From Falsigemmobacter intermedius (GTDB lineage Bacteria > Pseudomonadota > Alphaproteobacteria > Rhodobacterales > Rhodobacteraceae): a DNA stretch of 64,000 nucleotides. Positions 1 to 12,682 of the stretch are shown in pieces. Position 1 is the first letter of the stretch. Each line of letters opens with the position of its first letter. The notes under the pieces are model-generated. The model worked only from the letters and a program-made list of their open reading frames with translations. It was not told the DNA's origin and searched no databases. A program made the position numbers and the translations under genes. Location of the stretch: NCBI RefSeq assembly GCF_004054105.1, contig NZ_SBLC01000009.1, positions 88,352 through 152,351 on the forward strand, given 5' to 3'.

Positions 1-121
<121 letters not shown>

Positions 122-136
122 GGGAGCATTGGGAAG

Positions 137-739
137 ATGTCTGACGCTCTGAACGAACTCGGCGGCTATATCGCCCTGCACCGCGCCTCGGATGTGCGCG
201 GCTGGTCGGTGGCGCGTGGCGAGCTGACGGTGGAGATCACGCCGCAGTCCGTCGTGGCCTTCATGGAATTTCTCAAAAACGACCTGACCTGCCGTTTTGG
301 CACGCTGGTCGATATCACGGCGATCGACTGGCCTGAGCGGGCTGAGCGCTTTGACGTGGTTTATCACCTGCTGTCGATGCACCGGAACCACCGCATCCGC
401 GTGAAAGCGGCGATCGGGGAAGATCAGATGATCGCCTCGACCGTCTCGGTCTGGCCCGCGGCCAACTGGTTTGAGCGTGAGGTCTTCGACATGTTCGGGA
501 TCCTCTTCTCGGGCCACCCGGATCTGCGCCGCCTGCTGACGGATTACGGCTTCCGCGGCTTCCCGCTGCGCAAAGACTTTCCGACCACCGGTTATACCGA
601 AGTGCGTTACGACGAAGTCCTCAAGCGCGTGGTCTATGAGCCGGTGAGCCTGGTGCAGGAATACCGCCAGTTCGACTTCCTCTCCCCCTGGGAGGGTGCG
701 CAATACATCCTTCCCGGCGATGACAAGGCGAAGGCGTGA
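137..739 (+). CDS. nuoC: NADH-quinone oxidoreductase subunit C (30 kDa)
   Basis: 200 residues, a normal length for a stand-alone NuoC (not fused to NuoD as in E. coli). It carries the 30-kDa subunit signature [20 protein letters not shown] followed by [19 protein letters not shown] in the second half. It is a structural subunit of the hydrophilic connecting arm of complex I, contacting NuoD and NuoB. The start follows a purine-rich GGGAAG. Its TGA stop overlaps the GTG of the next gene (GTGA), implying translational coupling to the inserted sulfotransferase gene rather than directly to nuoD. Confidence 0.97.
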   Translation: MSDALNELGGYIALHRASDVRGWSVARGELTVEITPQSVVAFMEFLKNDLTCRFGTLVDITAIDWPERAERFDVVYHLLSMHRNHRIRVKAAIGEDQMIASTVSVWPAANWFEREVFDMFGILFSGHPDLRRLLTDYGFRGFPLRKDFPTTGYTEVRYDEVLKRVVYEPVSLVQEYRQFDFLSPWEGAQYILPGDDKAKA

Positions 740-1605
740 CGGGCAGGCCCACATATCTCTTTGGCGTCGGTGCGACGAAAGCCGGGACTTCTTGGCTTTA
801 CCGCTATCTGTCGGGCCATCCGGACTGCCACATGCGGGCGGTCAAGGAGTTGCATTATTTCAATGCAGCCGGTCCGCAGCAGCGTGCGCAACGCATCACC
901 ATTGAGACCGCACGTCTGGAGCGGCTGAAGGCAGAGCTGGCCGGTGAGAGCCGCGCCTGGCGTCTGGCCTCCCTCGCGGCTTCCATTGCGGATGTGGAAG
1001 ACTGGCTGCGCGTGCTGCGCGGCGAGCAGAGCTATCAGGACTACCTTGAGCGCGGTGCTGAAGGCGCGAAGTTGGTGGGGGATATCACCCCGGCCTATGC
1101 CTCGCTCTCTGTCGCGCGTCTGTCGGAGATGGCCTCTGCCGCTCCGGACTGCCGCTTTGTCTATCTGCTGCGGGAGCCGGTGTCGCGGCTCTGGAGCCAT
1201 GTTCGCATGGTGGCCAAACGGGCAGGGGGCGATCTGGCCACCCAGGCTTCGGTCGCCTTTGAGCGGGCGCTCTCGGGTGAGAAATCCGATGTGGCCGCGC
1301 GGTCTGACTACCGGGGGGCCATCACCCGCCTGCGGGCCGCAGTTGCGCCCTCCAAACTCCTGATCCTCTTTCAGGAAGAGCTTTTTTCGGCCCCCGGCCT
1401 TGCGCGGCTTTGCGCCTTTCTGGGGATCCGGGTACAGGCTGCCGATACCACGGCGCGTGTGCATGAGGGGCAGCCCCTCGCAATGACGGCAGAACAGCGC
1501 CTGCGTGCGCGGGCTTTTCTGCAATCGCAATATGACTTTGTCGCCTCAGCCTTCGGGACGCTTCCCGCAAGCTGGCGCGCGACTTCAGACGGAGTGACCG
1601 GATGA
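736..1605 (+). CDS. sulfotransferase-family protein inside the nuo operon
   Basis: 289 residues. Residues 8-20 ([13 protein letters not shown]) match the 5'-phosphosulfate-binding loop of PAPS-dependent sulfotransferases, and [15 protein letters not shown] near residues 140-155 matches the 3'-phosphate-binding region. By family it should transfer a sulfuryl group from PAPS to an unknown acceptor in the cytoplasm. It starts with GTG overlapping the nuoC stop, and its own TGA overlaps the nuoD start (ATGA), so it is embedded and coupled on both sides. No known role in complex I requires it; unidentified genes at comparable positions are known in the R. capsulatus nuo operon. The function here is not inferable from sequence. 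Confidence 0.88.
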   Translation: MTGRPTYLFGVGATKAGTSWLYRYLSGHPDCHMRAVKELHYFNAAGPQQRAQRITIETARLERLKAELAGESRAWRLASLAASIADVEDWLRVLRGEQSYQDYLERGAEGAKLVGDITPAYASLSVARLSEMASAAPDCRFVYLLREPVSRLWSHVRMVAKRAGGDLATQASVAFERALSGEKSDVAARSDYRGAITRLRAAVAPSKLLILFQEELFSAPGLARLCAFLGIRVQAADTTARVHEGQPLAMTAEQRLRARAFLQSQYDFVASAFGTLPASWRATSDGVTG

Positions 1606-2819
1606 TGGACGGCAAGTTTGATGACGCGCTGACCGGCGAGCAGAAAATCCGCAACTTCAACATCAACTTCGGGCCGCAGCACCCGGCAGCACACGGCGTG
1701 CTGCGCCTGGTGCTGGAGCTTGACGGTGAGATCGTTGAGCGCGCAGACCCCCATGTGGGCCTGCTGCATCGCGGCACCGAAAAGCTGATGGAAAGCCGGA
1801 CTTACCTGCAGAACCTGCCCTATCTCGACCGCCTCGATTACGTGGCGCCGATGAACCAGGAGCATGCCTGGTGTCTGGCGATTGAAAAGCTGACCGGCAC
1901 CGTGGTGCCGCGCCGCGCCTCGCTGATCCGTGTGCTTTACTCGGAAATCGGCCGGATCCTGAACCACCTGCTGAACGTCACCACCGGTGCGATGGACGTG
2001 GGCGCCCTGACCCCGCCGCTCTGGGGCTTTGTCGCCCGTGAAGAGCTGATGGTGTTTTATGAGCGCGCCTGCGGGGCGCGTCTGCACGCCGCCTATTTCC
2101 GTCCCGGTGGCGTCCACCAGGATCTGCCGCCCGATCTGATCGACGATATTGAGGCCTGGGCTGAGAAATTCCCCAAAGTCCTCGATGACATCGACACCCT
2201 GCTGACCGAGAACCGGATCTTCAAGCAGCGTCTGGTCGATATCGGTGTGGTCTCGGCGCAGGATGCCATCGACTGGGGCTTCTCGGGTGTGATGGTGCGC
2301 GGCTCCGGCATGGCCTGGGATCTGCGTCGCGCGCAGCCCTATGAGTGCTACGACGAATTCGACTTCCAGATCCCCGTCGGCAAAAACGGTGACTGCTATG
2401 ACCGTTACCTTCTGCGGATGCAGGAGATGCGCGAGTCGACCAAGATCATCCGTCAGGCCATCGCCAAACTGCGCGATCCGGCGAACAAAGGCGACGTCCT
2501 TGCCCGTGGCAAGCTGACCCCGCCGAAACGTGGTGAGATGAAGCGCTCGATGGAAGCGCTGATCCATCACTTCAAACTTTACACCGAGGGCTTCCACGTC
2601 CCGGCAGGTGAGGCCTATGCCGCCGTTGAAGCGCCCAAAGGCGAATTCGGCGTCTATATCGTGGCCGATGGCACCAATAAGCCGTGGCGTGCGAAACTGC
2701 GCGCGCCGGGCTTTGCCCATCTTCAGGCCATGGACCATCTGTCCAAAGGTCACCAGCTTGCCGATGTGTCGGCCATTATCGCGACGATGGACCTCGTCTT
2801 CGGGGAGATCGACCGCTGA
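1602..2819 (+). CDS. nuoD: NADH-quinone oxidoreductase subunit D (49 kDa)
   Basis: 405 residues, a normal length. The N-terminal [21 protein letters not shown] and the following [13 protein letters not shown] are the 49-kDa subunit hallmarks; the conserved His residues and the C-terminal region line the quinone-binding cavity with NuoB. The fold descends from the NiFe-hydrogenase large subunit but lacks the metal-binding Cys pairs. The start ATG overlaps the stop of the sulfotransferase gene by four bases; a second ATG follows immediately (ATGATG). The stop overlaps the ATG of the next exported-protein gene (TGATG), continuing the coupled operon. Confidence 0.97.
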   Translation: MMDGKFDDALTGEQKIRNFNINFGPQHPAAHGVLRLVLELDGEIVERADPHVGLLHRGTEKLMESRTYLQNLPYLDRLDYVAPMNQEHAWCLAIEKLTGTVVPRRASLIRVLYSEIGRILNHLLNVTTGAMDVGALTPPLWGFVAREELMVFYERACGARLHAAYFRPGGVHQDLPPDLIDDIEAWAEKFPKVLDDIDTLLTENRIFKQRLVDIGVVSAQDAIDWGFSGVMVRGSGMAWDLRRAQPYECYDEFDFQIPVGKNGDCYDRYLLRMQEMRESTKIIRQAIAKLRDPANKGDVLARGKLTPPKRGEMKRSMEALIHHFKLYTEGFHVPAGEAYAAVEAPKGEFGVYIVADGTNKPWRAKLRAPGFAHLQAMDHLSKGHQLADVSAIIATMDLVFGEIDR

Positions 2820-3295
2820 TGCTGCGTATGTTTCATCTGCTGCTGGCAGGCTCGCTGATCGCTTTGGTGGCGGTTCCGGCGCTGGCGCATTCGCCTGAGG
2901 CGCAAAAGCTGATCGCCGCCATTGAAGCCAACGGCTGCGTCATCAGCGAAGAGACCGGTGCGGCGATCCAGAAAGCCTCCGGTCTCAATGACACCGAAGG
3001 CAAGGCCGCGGCGCAGGAGCTGATGTCGGAGGACCTGGTGGAAGAGGGCGATGACGGCCTTCTGCTGCGCACCCCGGCCTGCCTTACGGCGGAACTGGCG
3101 CCTGCGGTGGCTGCCCTCACCGTCGCAATCCGCGCGAAAGACTGCCGCATGACCCGTGACGGCAGCGAGGACATTCTTGAGCACAGCGGTCTGCGCTCGG
3201 GCGCTGCCGAAGAGGCGCTTGAGTGGATGATGTCTCAGGGTCAGCTCGTCAAAGACGGCGAGGATCTGCAACTGAAAACGGAAGGGTGCCTCTGA
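2819..3295 (+). CDS. exported protein with two tandem 59-residue repeats (nuo-operon accessory)
   Basis: 158 residues. Residues 1-24 form a Sec signal peptide ending in PALAHS. The mature protein is an internal duplication: residues 31-89 and 100-158 align without gaps over 59 positions, each starting L..AI.A..C, with a central SGL, and ending L.L.T..CL. Each repeat keeps two Cys in the same places, suggesting one disulfide per repeat in the periplasm. Secondary-structure pattern by eye is three helices plus a short beta wing. I do not recognise a named family. It overlaps nuoD and nuoE by one base at each end (TGATG), so it is co-translated with complex I subunits; an assembly role is possible but not shown. 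Confidence 0.85.
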   Translation: MLRMFHLLLAGSLIALVAVPALAHSPEAQKLIAAIEANGCVISEETGAAIQKASGLNDTEGKAAAQELMSEDLVEEGDDGLLLRTPACLTAELAPAVAALTVAIRAKDCRMTRDGSEDILEHSGLRSGAAEEALEWMMSQGQLVKDGEDLQLKTEGCL

Positions 3296-4182
3296 TGCTG
3301 CGCCGTCTTGCTTCGCAACAGCCCGAGAGCTTTGCTTTCACCCCGGCCAACCTTGCCTGGGCTCAGGCGCAGGTCACCAAATATCCCGAAGGCCGTCAGG
3401 CTTCGGCGGTGATCCCGCTGCTGTGGCGCGCTCAGGAACAGGAAGGCTGGCTCACGAAGCCTGCGATTGAATATGTCGCGGATATGCTGGGCATGGCCTA
3501 TATCCGCGTTCTCGAAGTCGCGACCTTCTACTTTATGTTCCAGCTGCAACCGATTGGTTCGGTGGCCAATATCCAGATCTGCGGCACCACCTCCTGCATG
3601 ATCTGCGGCGCCGAAGACCTGATCTCGGTCTGCCAGCGCAAGATTGCGCCGACGCCGCATACGCTTTCGGCTGACGGCAAGTTCACTTGGGAAGAGGTCG
3701 AATGCCTCGGGGCCTGCTCGAACGCGCCCATGGCGCAGATCGGCAAGGATTACTACGAGGATCTGACCGTTGAGACCCTCGAGCGGCTGATCGATGAGAT
3801 GGCGGCCGGTAAGGTTCCGGTGCCCGGCCCGCAGAACGGCCGTTACGCCTCTGAGCCGCTGGGCGGGCTCACCTCGCTCACCGGCGTGGAATCGGGCCGT
3901 AAGCAGTATAATGCCTCGGTGCAGGCGGCCGTTGATATCGGCGAAACCCTGAAGCGCATCGACGGCACCGAAGTGCCGCTGGTCGTGTCCTGGCTCGAAA
4001 AGCCTGCGGCCGATGTGCCTGAGGTTGCCGCGGATGCGCCGGCTCCTGCAGCGGCAGGGGTTGACGAAGCGCTGGCCGAAAAGCTGAGCGCCGGTAAGGT
4101 TGAGGTGGATGTGGCGGCCCCCGCAGGTGTGGCCACCGCAGCCCCGGGCCAGCCGGTCGCTGAGCCGAAGACCGAAGACTGA
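3295..4182 (+). CDS. nuoE: NADH-quinone oxidoreductase subunit E (24 kDa) with long C-terminal tail
   Basis: 295 residues. The thioredoxin-like 24-kDa domain (about 1-165) holds the four [2Fe-2S] N1a ligands C96, C101, C137 and C141 in ICGTTSC and ECLGAC, the same spacing as Paracoccus Nqo2. The N-terminal helical region is typical. The start ATG at 3295 overlaps the previous TGA. After about residue 170 there is a low-complexity extension rich in Ala, Pro, Val and Glu, absent from E. coli NuoE (166 residues); long extensions are known in Rhodobacter NuoE. It works with NuoF and NuoG in the NADH-dehydrogenase module. Confidence 0.96.
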   Translation: MLRRLASQQPESFAFTPANLAWAQAQVTKYPEGRQASAVIPLLWRAQEQEGWLTKPAIEYVADMLGMAYIRVLEVATFYFMFQLQPIGSVANIQICGTTSCMICGAEDLISVCQRKIAPTPHTLSADGKFTWEEVECLGACSNAPMAQIGKDYYEDLTVETLERLIDEMAAGKVPVPGPQNGRYASEPLGGLTSLTGVESGRKQYNASVQAAVDIGETLKRIDGTEVPLVVSWLEKPAADVPEVAADAPAPAAAGVDEALAEKLSAGKVEVDVAAPAGVATAAPGQPVAEPKTED

Positions 4183-4191
4183 GGGGCTGTC

Positions 4192-5728
<1,537 letters not shown>

Positions 5729-5742
5729 GGGCAGGGCAGGCT

Positions 5743-6093
5743 ATGGCACAGCGCGGCGCAGTTCTTGTGATGATCCTCGGCGGGGCGTTGGCTCTGTCGG
5801 GCTGCAGCCGCATTGCCAGCCTGAACCCCTTTGGCAGCCGCACCACGGCGGATCTGCCCTATGCGGCTTCGCTTTCAGACGACCGCGCCGGCAATCTGAC
5901 CGTCACCGTGAAAGCGGGCGGGGCGGGGATCGCTGCGGTGCGCGAAAGCGCGCGGATGCCGGTGACGGAATACTGTCTGCGCCGGCGCGGCAATTCGGCA
6001 GCCGATTGGGTCATGGACCCGTCGGGTGGAGATTGGGCCGCCACGCGCGACGAGCGGGGGGATCTGACCTTCCGCGCCCGCTGCCGGGCTTAA
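5743..6093 (+). CDS. putative lipoprotein (nuo-operon accessory)
   Basis: 116 residues. A signal peptide ends in the lipobox ALSG-C21, so lipidation at Cys21 is expected. The mature part contains TADLPYAASLSDDRAGNLTVTVKAGG and two Cys (one in EYCLRRRG, one in RARCRA) that could form a disulfide. It has no recognised domain. It lies 14 nt after nuoF and 96 nt before nuoG on the same strand, so it is co-transcribed with complex I. The many charged residues and short beta-prone segments suggest a small periplasmic domain tethered to a membrane. Function unknown. Confidence 0.8.
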   Translation: MAQRGAVLVMILGGALALSGCSRIASLNPFGSRTTADLPYAASLSDDRAGNLTVTVKAGGAGIAAVRESARMPVTEYCLRRRGNSAADWVMDPSGGDWAATRDERGDLTFRARCRA

Positions 6094-6189
6094 GCGGCAG
6101 AGAGAATTCGGGTCGCGCGGCGGGATGACCGCGGGGTCCATACGAATGCAAGTGGCACCCGGAGCGGGGGCCGAGTTTGGAGACGGGGC

Positions 6190-8199
6190 ATGAGCACGCT
6201 CAAGAAGATCATCATCGACGGGATCGAAGTCGAAGTCGACGCCGCGATGACCATCATCCAGGCGGCTGAAGCAGCCGGGGTCGAGATCCCGCGCTTTTGC
6301 TATCATGAGCGGCTGTCGATCGCCGGCAACTGCCGGATGTGCCTTGTCGAAGTCGTGGGCGGCCCGCCGAAGCCTGCGGCCTCCTGCGCGATGCAGGTGC
6401 GCGATCTGCGCCCCGGCCCGAATGGTGAGCCGCCGGTCGTGAAGACCAATTCGCCCATGGTGAAGAAGGCCCGCGAAGGGGTGATGGAGTTCCTGCTCAT
6501 CAACCACCCGCTCGACTGCCCGATCTGCGACCAGGGCGGCGAATGCGACCTGCAGGACCAGGCCATGGCTTACGGCGTGGATTTCTCGCGCTACCGCGAG
6601 CCGAAGCGCGCCTCTGAGGATCTGAACCTCGGGCCGCTGGTCAAGACCACCATGACCCGCTGCATCTCCTGCACCCGCTGCGTGCGCTTCACCACCGAAG
6701 TGGCGGGCATCACGCAGATGGGCCAGACCGGTCGCGGCGAAGACAGCGAGATCACCTCCTATCTGAACCAGACCCTTTCGTCGAACCTGCAGGGCAATAT
6801 CATTGACCTCTGCCCGGTCGGGGCGCTGACCTCGAAGCCCTATGCTTTCACCGCCCGTCCGTGGGAGCTGACCAAGACTGAGTCGATCGATGTGATGGAC
6901 GGCCTTGGCAGCAACATCCGCGTCGACACCAAGGGCCGCGAAGTCATGCGCATTCTGCCGCGCAACCATGATGGCGTGAACGAAGAGTGGATCTCGGACA
7001 AAACCCGTTTTGTCTGGGACGGTCTGCGCCGCCAGCGCCTCGACACGCCCTATATCCGTGAGAACGGCCGTCTGCGCAAAGCCTCGTGGAATGAGGCCCT
7101 TGCCGCTGTGGCGGCTGCCGTGAAGGGCAAAAAGATTGCCGGTCTGATCGGCGATCTGGTCCCGGTGGAAGCGGTATTCGCGCTGAAACAACTGGTGACC
7201 TCGCTCGGTGGCAAGGTTGAATGCCGCACCGATGGCTCGCGCATTCCGGCGGGCAACCGTTCGGCCTATGTCGGCTCGGCGGAGATTGCGGATGTGGACG
7301 GCGCGAAGGCGATTTTCCTGATCGGCTCGGACCCGCGCAATGAGGCGCCGGTGCTGAACGCGCGGATCCGCAAGGCCTGGTCGAAAGGCGCGGATGTGAC
7401 GCTGGTCGGCCCGGCTGTGGATCTGACCTATGACTACCGCCACTATGGCACGGACCGCGATGCGCTGCTGCGCCTGATTTCGGAGGCTCAGGCCACCGAG
7501 GGCGCGCTGGTGATCGTGGGGCAGGGCGCTCTGAATGAGGCTGACGGCGAAGCGGTTCTGGCTCAGGCCATGGCGCTGACCGAAAAGCTCGGCGGCAAAA
7601 TGCTGGTTCTGCATACCGCCGCTTCGCGCGTCGGCGCGCTGGACATCGGTGCCGTGACGGAAGGTGGCGTGAAAGCCGCCGTCGAAGGCGCCGAAGTGAT
7701 CTGGAACCTTGGCGCTGATGAGATTGAAATCGAAGCCGGTCCGGTGGTGATCTACCAGGGCAGCCACGGCGATCGTGGGGCGCACCGCGCGGATATCATT
7801 CTGCCGGGAGCCTGCTACACCGAGGAAAACGGCCTCTTCGTGAACACCGAGGGCCGTCCGCAACTGGCCCTTCGCGCGGGCTTCCCGCCGGGTGACGCAA
7901 AAGAGAACTGGGCCATCCTGCGTGCGGCATCCGCCGCTGTGGGGGCGCAACTGGGCTACGACGATCTGGCCGGCCTGCGCCGCGCCTTGGTCGCTGAGGT
8001 GCCGCATCTGGCTGCCGTCGATCAGGTGACGGCATCTGAGTGGCAGCCGCTGGAACTGCGTGCGCCGGGCAAGGCAGACTTCCGCTTTGCGATCAAAGAC
8101 TTCTGGCTGACGAACCCCATCGCGCGCGCCTCGCCGCTGATGGCGGAGCTGTCGGCCAATGCCAAAGCGCGGGATCAGGCCCCGCTCGCGGCAGAGTAA
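6190..8199 (+). CDS. nuoG: NADH-quinone oxidoreductase subunit G (75 kDa)
   Basis: 669 residues, typical for alphaproteobacteria. Iron-sulfur motifs appear in order: the [2Fe-2S] N1b ligands in [21 protein letters not shown]; the His/Cys-ligated N5 cluster in [19 protein letters not shown]; and the N4 [4Fe-4S] ligands in [14 protein letters not shown] with a later Cys in [13 protein letters not shown]. The C-terminal half is the molybdopterin-oxidoreductase-like domain without the cofactor. It relays electrons from NuoF/NuoE towards NuoI. The ATG at 6190 follows GGAGACGGGGC. The stop is TAA, followed after 4 nt by a lipoprotein gene. Confidence 0.97.
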   Translation: MSTLKKIIIDGIEVEVDAAMTIIQAAEAAGVEIPRFCYHERLSIAGNCRMCLVEVVGGPPKPAASCAMQVRDLRPGPNGEPPVVKTNSPMVKKAREGVMEFLLINHPLDCPICDQGGECDLQDQAMAYGVDFSRYREPKRASEDLNLGPLVKTTMTRCISCTRCVRFTTEVAGITQMGQTGRGEDSEITSYLNQTLSSNLQGNIIDLCPVGALTSKPYAFTARPWELTKTESIDVMDGLGSNIRVDTKGREVMRILPRNHDGVNEEWISDKTRFVWDGLRRQRLDTPYIRENGRLRKASWNEALAAVAAAVKGKKIAGLIGDLVPVEAVFALKQLVTSLGGKVECRTDGSRIPAGNRSAYVGSAEIADVDGAKAIFLIGSDPRNEAPVLNARIRKAWSKGADVTLVGPAVDLTYDYRHYGTDRDALLRLISEAQATEGALVIVGQGALNEADGEAVLAQAMALTEKLGGKMLVLHTAASRVGALDIGAVTEGGVKAAVEGAEVIWNLGADEIEIEAGPVVIYQGSHGDRGAHRADIILPGACYTEENGLFVNTEGRPQLALRAGFPPGDAKENWAILRAASAAVGAQLGYDDLAGLRRALVAEVPHLAAVDQVTASEWQPLELRAPGKADFRFAIKDFWLTNPIARASPLMAELSANAKARDQAPLAAE

Positions 8200-8203
8200 A
8201 ACA

Positions 8204-8590
8204 ATGCGCCGGATGGCGGTCGCGGTTGCCCTGGTGCTTTCAGGGTGTGTCTCAGCAGAGACGCGCAGCCAGGCCGCCTATCCCCCCGGGTATCTGGGGA
8301 TCGAGACCCGGCGCCTCGACGATGAGATGGTCAATTTCCGCGTTGCCATGCGCCATGCGGAAAAGGGCCGTCAGCTTGAAGATTACGCTGCCTGTGCAGC
8401 GGCGCAATATGCGCTGATCCGGGGGTATATGTTCGCACGCCACGTGCGCACGACCCTGGAGCAGCGGGGCGCCATTGGACGGGCGGATGCGGTCTATCTG
8501 ATCTCGGCAACCCTGCCGAGGGGGGTGGCGACCATCGACGCTGAGACCACCGTGCGCGATTGCGGCGCACGCGGGATACCGACTGTGTAA
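8204..8590 (+). CDS. putative lipoprotein (nuo-operon accessory)
   Basis: 128 residues from the ATG at 8204, four bases after the nuoG stop. The signal peptide MRRMAVAVALVLSG runs into lipobox Cys15. The mature region (RRLDDEMVNFRVAMRHAEKG, then DYAACAAAQYALIRGYMFARHV) looks helical with two further Cys. It ends in a segment containing ISATLPRGVATIDAETTVRDCG. No family is recognised. An in-frame ATG upstream at 8159 lies within nuoG and would remove the signal peptide from the N-terminus, so it is rejected. It sits between nuoG and nuoH in the same transcription unit; a second nuo-linked lipoprotein in one operon is notable. Confidence 0.8.
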   Translation: MRRMAVAVALVLSGCVSAETRSQAAYPPGYLGIETRRLDDEMVNFRVAMRHAEKGRQLEDYAACAAAQYALIRGYMFARHVRTTLEQRGAIGRADAVYLISATLPRGVATIDAETTVRDCGARGIPTV

Positions 8591-8621
8591 GGCCGGAAAG
8601 AGACTGAGGACGTGAGGGAAA

Positions 8622-9659
8622 ATGGCTGAATTCTTTCAGACGGGGGCTGGCATCGCGGTGATCATCGCCGCGCAGAGCCTTCTGGTCGTCGCCTTCGTGA
8701 TGATCTCGCTGATCTTCCTCGTCTATGGCGACCGGAAGATCTGGGCGGCGGTGCAGCTGCGCCGTGGCCCGAACGTGGTGGGCCCCTGGGGTCTGCTGCA
8801 GACCTTTGCCGATGCGCTGAAATATGTGCTGAAGGAAGTGGTCATCCCGGCCGGTGCTGACCGTCCGGTCTTCTTCCTGGCGCCTCTGCTCTCCTTCGTG
8901 CTGGCTGTGGCGGCTTTTGCGGTTGTGCCCTTCAACTACGGCTGGGTGCTGGCGGATATCAACGTCGCGATCCTCTTTGTCTTCGCCGTCTCCTCGCTTG
9001 AGGTTTACGGCGTGATTATGGGCGGCTGGGCCTCGAACTCGAAGTACCCCTTCCTTGGCGGTCTTCGTTCGGCGGCACAGATGATCTCTTATGAGGTCTC
9101 GCTTGGTCTGATCATCGTTGGCATCATCATCTCGACCGGCTCGATGAACCTGACGGCGATTGTCGAAGCGCAGCGCGGTGATTTCGGCTTCTTCAACTGG
9201 TACTGGCTGCCGCATCTGCCGATGTTCGTGCTCTTCTTCATCTCCGCTCTGGCTGAGACGAACCGCCCGCCGTTCGATCTTCCGGAAGCGGAATCTGAAC
9301 TGGTCGCAGGCTTCATGGTGGAATACGGCTCGACGCCTTACCTGCTGTTCATGGCGGGTGAGTATATCGCCATCTGGCTGATGTGTGCGCTGCTGTCGCT
9401 GCTGTTCATGGGCGGCTGGCTCTCGCCGATCCCGGGCATCCCCGACGGTTTCCTGTGGATGTTCGGCAAGATGTGCCTGTTCTTCTTCCTCTTTGCCATG
9501 GTGAAGGCGATCGTGCCGCGCTACCGCTACGACCAGCTGATGCGGATCGGCTGGAAGGTCTTCCTGCCGCTGTCGCTCGGCTGGGTGGTGCTGGTCTCCT
9601 TCCTCGCCAAGTTTGAAGTGCTGGGCAGCTTCTGGGCCCGCTGGGCAATCGGGGGCTGA
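8622..9659 (+). CDS. nuoH: NADH-quinone oxidoreductase subunit H (ND1)
   Basis: 345 residues with about eight membrane spans. The signature [20 protein letters not shown] lies in the cytoplasmic loop that forms part of the quinone chamber, and [21 protein letters not shown] is the conserved N-terminal loop. This subunit connects the peripheral arm to the proton-pumping membrane arm. The start ATG at 8622 follows GTGAGGGAAA. The stop is followed by an orphan reading frame and then nuoI, instead of nuoI directly. Confidence 0.97.
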   Translation: MAEFFQTGAGIAVIIAAQSLLVVAFVMISLIFLVYGDRKIWAAVQLRRGPNVVGPWGLLQTFADALKYVLKEVVIPAGADRPVFFLAPLLSFVLAVAAFAVVPFNYGWVLADINVAILFVFAVSSLEVYGVIMGGWASNSKYPFLGGLRSAAQMISYEVSLGLIIVGIIISTGSMNLTAIVEAQRGDFGFFNWYWLPHLPMFVLFFISALAETNRPPFDLPEAESELVAGFMVEYGSTPYLLFMAGEYIAIWLMCALLSLLFMGGWLSPIPGIPDGFLWMFGKMCLFFFLFAMVKAIVPRYRYDQLMRIGWKVFLPLSLGWVVLVSFLAKFEVLGSFWARWAIGG

Positions 9660-9664
9660 GGGTA

Positions 9665-10620
<956 letters not shown>

Positions 10621-10649
10621 CCGCTTCGCTCCGCCTCTTTGCCATGACG

Positions 10650-10682
10650 CAGGCTGCCGCCGCCGGGACCCTCTCCCGCGGC
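10650..10682 (+). other. GC-rich imperfect stem-loop between nuoI and the CMD-like gene
   Basis: GCCGCCGCCGGG and CCCGCGGCGCGGGCGGC flank a short ACCCTCT loop, allowing a stable imperfect hairpin. There is no T-tract, so it is more likely an mRNA processing or stability element inside the nuo message than a terminator. Confidence 0.4.
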
Positions 10683-10732
10683 GCGGGCGGCTTTGCGCCC
10701 TGTCGCGGAGGCCGCACAGAGTGAGCAATCCG

Positions 10733-11143
10733 ATGAACAACCCCTGGAGTCAGATGATCGAGACCATGCTGGAGCAGTCCCGCAAAGTCTCGGAGACCTT
10801 CAACCCCGCGCTGGAAACCTTCCGCGTCAAAGGGTTTGAAGACATGATTCCCACCCTGAACCGCGACTTTATGGAGCTGGTCTGGGGTAAGACCATGAAC
10901 CACGACGGGCTGGATGCGAAAACGCGTCTTCTCGTCACACTGACCGCGCTGACGGTGCTTGGCGCGCAGGCAGAACCACAGATCCGGCTGACCGTCCGTC
11001 ATGCTTTGCAGGCGGGCGCCAGCCAGAGAGAAGTTGCCGAAACGATCTGTCAGACGGGCCTCTTCGGCGGCCTTCCGGCGATGCAGAAGGCACTGGAAAT
11101 CGCGCAAAGCGTCTTTGCCGAGATCGAGGAGAAAAAGGAATGA
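10733..11143 (+). CDS. carboxymuconolactone decarboxylase-family protein (nuo-operon accessory)
   Basis: 136 residues. The core ([20 protein letters not shown], then [20 protein letters not shown] and [20 protein letters not shown]) is a CMD/AhpD-like helical domain. It lacks the CxxC pair of AhpD peroxidases, so peroxidase activity is unlikely; it resembles the decarboxylase/scaffold subgroup. I use the ATG at 10733. A GTG at 10721 in the same frame, with GGAG ten bases upstream, is a credible alternative adding four residues. The stop overlaps nuoJ (ATGA at 11140-11143), so it is translated with complex I. The role there is unknown. Confidence 0.85.
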   Translation: MNNPWSQMIETMLEQSRKVSETFNPALETFRVKGFEDMIPTLNRDFMELVWGKTMNHDGLDAKTRLLVTLTALTVLGAQAEPQIRLTVRHALQAGASQREVAETICQTGLFGGLPAMQKALEIAQSVFAEIEEKKE

Positions 11144-11754
11144 GTGTCGCCGATCTGGCTTTTTATGCCTTCGCCATTGTGACCGTGGTGGCGGCGCTGC
11201 TGGTGACCATATCGCGCAACCCGGTGCATTCGGTGCTCTGGCTGATCCTGACGTTCTTCTCTTCGGCAGGGCTTCTGGTGCTGCTGGGGGCGGAATTCGT
11301 CGCCATGCTGCTGGTCATCGTCTATGTGGGCGCAGTTGCGGTTCTCTTCCTCTTCGTCGTCATGATGCTCGACGTGGATTTCGCGGAACTGAAGGGCGAG
11401 ATGGCGCGCACCATGCCGCTGGCGCTGCTGATCGGGGCGATCCTGCTCATTCAGCTGGTGATGGCCTTCTCGGCCTGGAAATTTGCAGACGGCGCTATGG
11501 GGCTGCGTGCCAATATCACGCCGGATCTGGCTGAGATCCACAACACCAAGGCGCTTGGTCTGCTGATCTATGACAAATACTTCATCCTCTTCCAGATGGC
11601 GGGCATGGTTCTGCTGGTTGCGATGATCGGGGCCATCACCCTGACGCTGCGCCACCGCACCAACGTCAAGCGCCAGAACGTCATGGTGCAGATGTCGCGC
11701 GATCCGGCCAAGACCATGGAGATGCGTGACGTGAAACCGGGGCAGGGGCTCTGA
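11140..11754 (+). CDS. nuoJ: NADH-quinone oxidoreductase subunit J (ND6)
   Basis: 204 residues with five membrane spans in the first 165 residues, including the conserved third span with [19 protein letters not shown] (pi-bulge region of ND6). A hydrophilic C-terminal tail ([20 protein letters not shown]) follows. It forms part of the membrane arm next to NuoH and NuoK and links quinone chemistry to pumping. Its ATG overlaps the stop of the CMD-like gene; one base separates its stop from the next ATG. Confidence 0.96.
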   Translation: MSVADLAFYAFAIVTVVAALLVTISRNPVHSVLWLILTFFSSAGLLVLLGAEFVAMLLVIVYVGAVAVLFLFVVMMLDVDFAELKGEMARTMPLALLIGAILLIQLVMAFSAWKFADGAMGLRANITPDLAEIHNTKALGLLIYDKYFILFQMAGMVLLVAMIGAITLTLRHRTNVKRQNVMVQMSRDPAKTMEMRDVKPGQGL

Positions 11755-11755
11755 G

Positions 11756-12289
11756 ATGAAACAGCTGCCGGTTGCCATGATCACCGTGATCCTGGCTGCC
11801 GGCCCAGGCCCGCAGGCTGCCTCTGCCTGCTCTCCGGCGGCCCATCCGCCCTCCGTGCGGCCCGAGACGGGTCCGGGGTGCGACTGGCGCTTTCGCACGG
11901 GAGACTATGAGGCAGTCAGCTTAAGCGGGCTGACGGATCTGGGGGGCGGCGTCATTGCGCAGCGGCTCCGGGAAGGGAACGCCTGCAGCTTTGCGGCCTC
12001 GCTTCTCGTGACGGACTGTAAAAGCGGTGAGGCGATGCTCTTCGGACCAGACAGAGTGACGCTGATGGAAGGCCCCAAAAGCCTGCCCGTCCTGCGGCTT
12101 CTGGACCGGCTGGAAAAGCGCCCCCGCGGCAGCTTTGCCAGCCTCTCTGCAGTCTCAGCCCAGGCTGAGGCGTCAGGGGTAAGGACATCCGTTCCGGTCC
12201 CGAAGGGGTCGGAACTGCGGTTCGGGGGAAAGGTGCGGATGCCGCTTCACTGCGGCTGTGCCACGCTCTACCCGGGCGCGACGAAGTAG
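11756..12289 (+). CDS. Cys-rich exported protein between nuoJ and nuoK
   Basis: 177 residues with an N-terminal signal peptide ([20 protein letters not shown]) and cleavage expected near ASA-C. Six Cys follow (SACS, GPGC, NACS, TDC, and HCGC near the C-terminus), consistent with up to three disulfides in the periplasm. No domain is recognised. It begins one base after nuoJ and ends in TAG, 76 nt before nuoK. It resembles the other exported accessory products of this operon in size class, but no sequence relationship to them is visible. Function unknown. Confidence 0.72.
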   Translation: MKQLPVAMITVILAAGPGPQAASACSPAAHPPSVRPETGPGCDWRFRTGDYEAVSLSGLTDLGGGVIAQRLREGNACSFAASLLVTDCKSGEAMLFGPDRVTLMEGPKSLPVLRLLDRLEKRPRGSFASLSAVSAQAEASGVRTSVPVPKGSELRFGGKVRMPLHCGCATLYPGATK

Positions 12290-12365
12290 AATAATCCTGC
12301 CCGCCGGCGTTCGCGGTGGCGGGACAGGCGGAACGGAAACGGGCAAAGTCCCGGAGGGAACCACG

Positions 12366-12677
12366 ATGGTGACAGTTGGACTGGAACATTACCTGACGGT
12401 GGCGGCGGCGCTGTTCGTCATCGGGATCTTCGGGATCTTCCTGAACCGGAAGAACGTGATCGTCATCCTGATGTCGATCGAGATGATCCTGCTGTCGGTC
12501 AATATCAACCTGGTGGCTTTCTCGAGCCATCTTGGCGACCTCACGGGTCAGGTCTTCACGATGTTCGTGCTGACCGTGGCCGCGGCTGAGGCTGCCATCG
12601 GTCTGGCGATCCTGGTCTGTTTCTTCCGGAACCGCGGCACCATCGACGTCGAAGACGTCAACGTGATGAAGGGCTGA
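12366..12677 (+). CDS. nuoK: NADH-quinone oxidoreductase subunit K (ND4L)
   Basis: 103 residues with three membrane spans. The conserved intramembrane acidic residues are present in [18 protein letters not shown] and [17 protein letters not shown]. With NuoJ and NuoH it forms the E-channel region of the proton path. The start at 12366 ([11 protein letters not shown]) follows GGAGGGAACCACG; an in-frame ATG at 12258 lies in the preceding gene and is rejected. It is followed 5 nt later by nuoL. Confidence 0.97.
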   Translation: MVTVGLEHYLTVAAALFVIGIFGIFLNRKNVIVILMSIEMILLSVNINLVAFSSHLGDLTGQVFTMFVLTVAAAEAAIGLAILVCFFRNRGTIDVEDVNVMKG

Positions 12678-12682
12678 GGCCA

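Noticed and set aside
5875..8007. Long open reading frame antisense to nuoG
   Set aside because: Composition is His/Arg/Gln-rich, a typical shadow of a high-GC gene on the other strand; nuoG is unambiguous.
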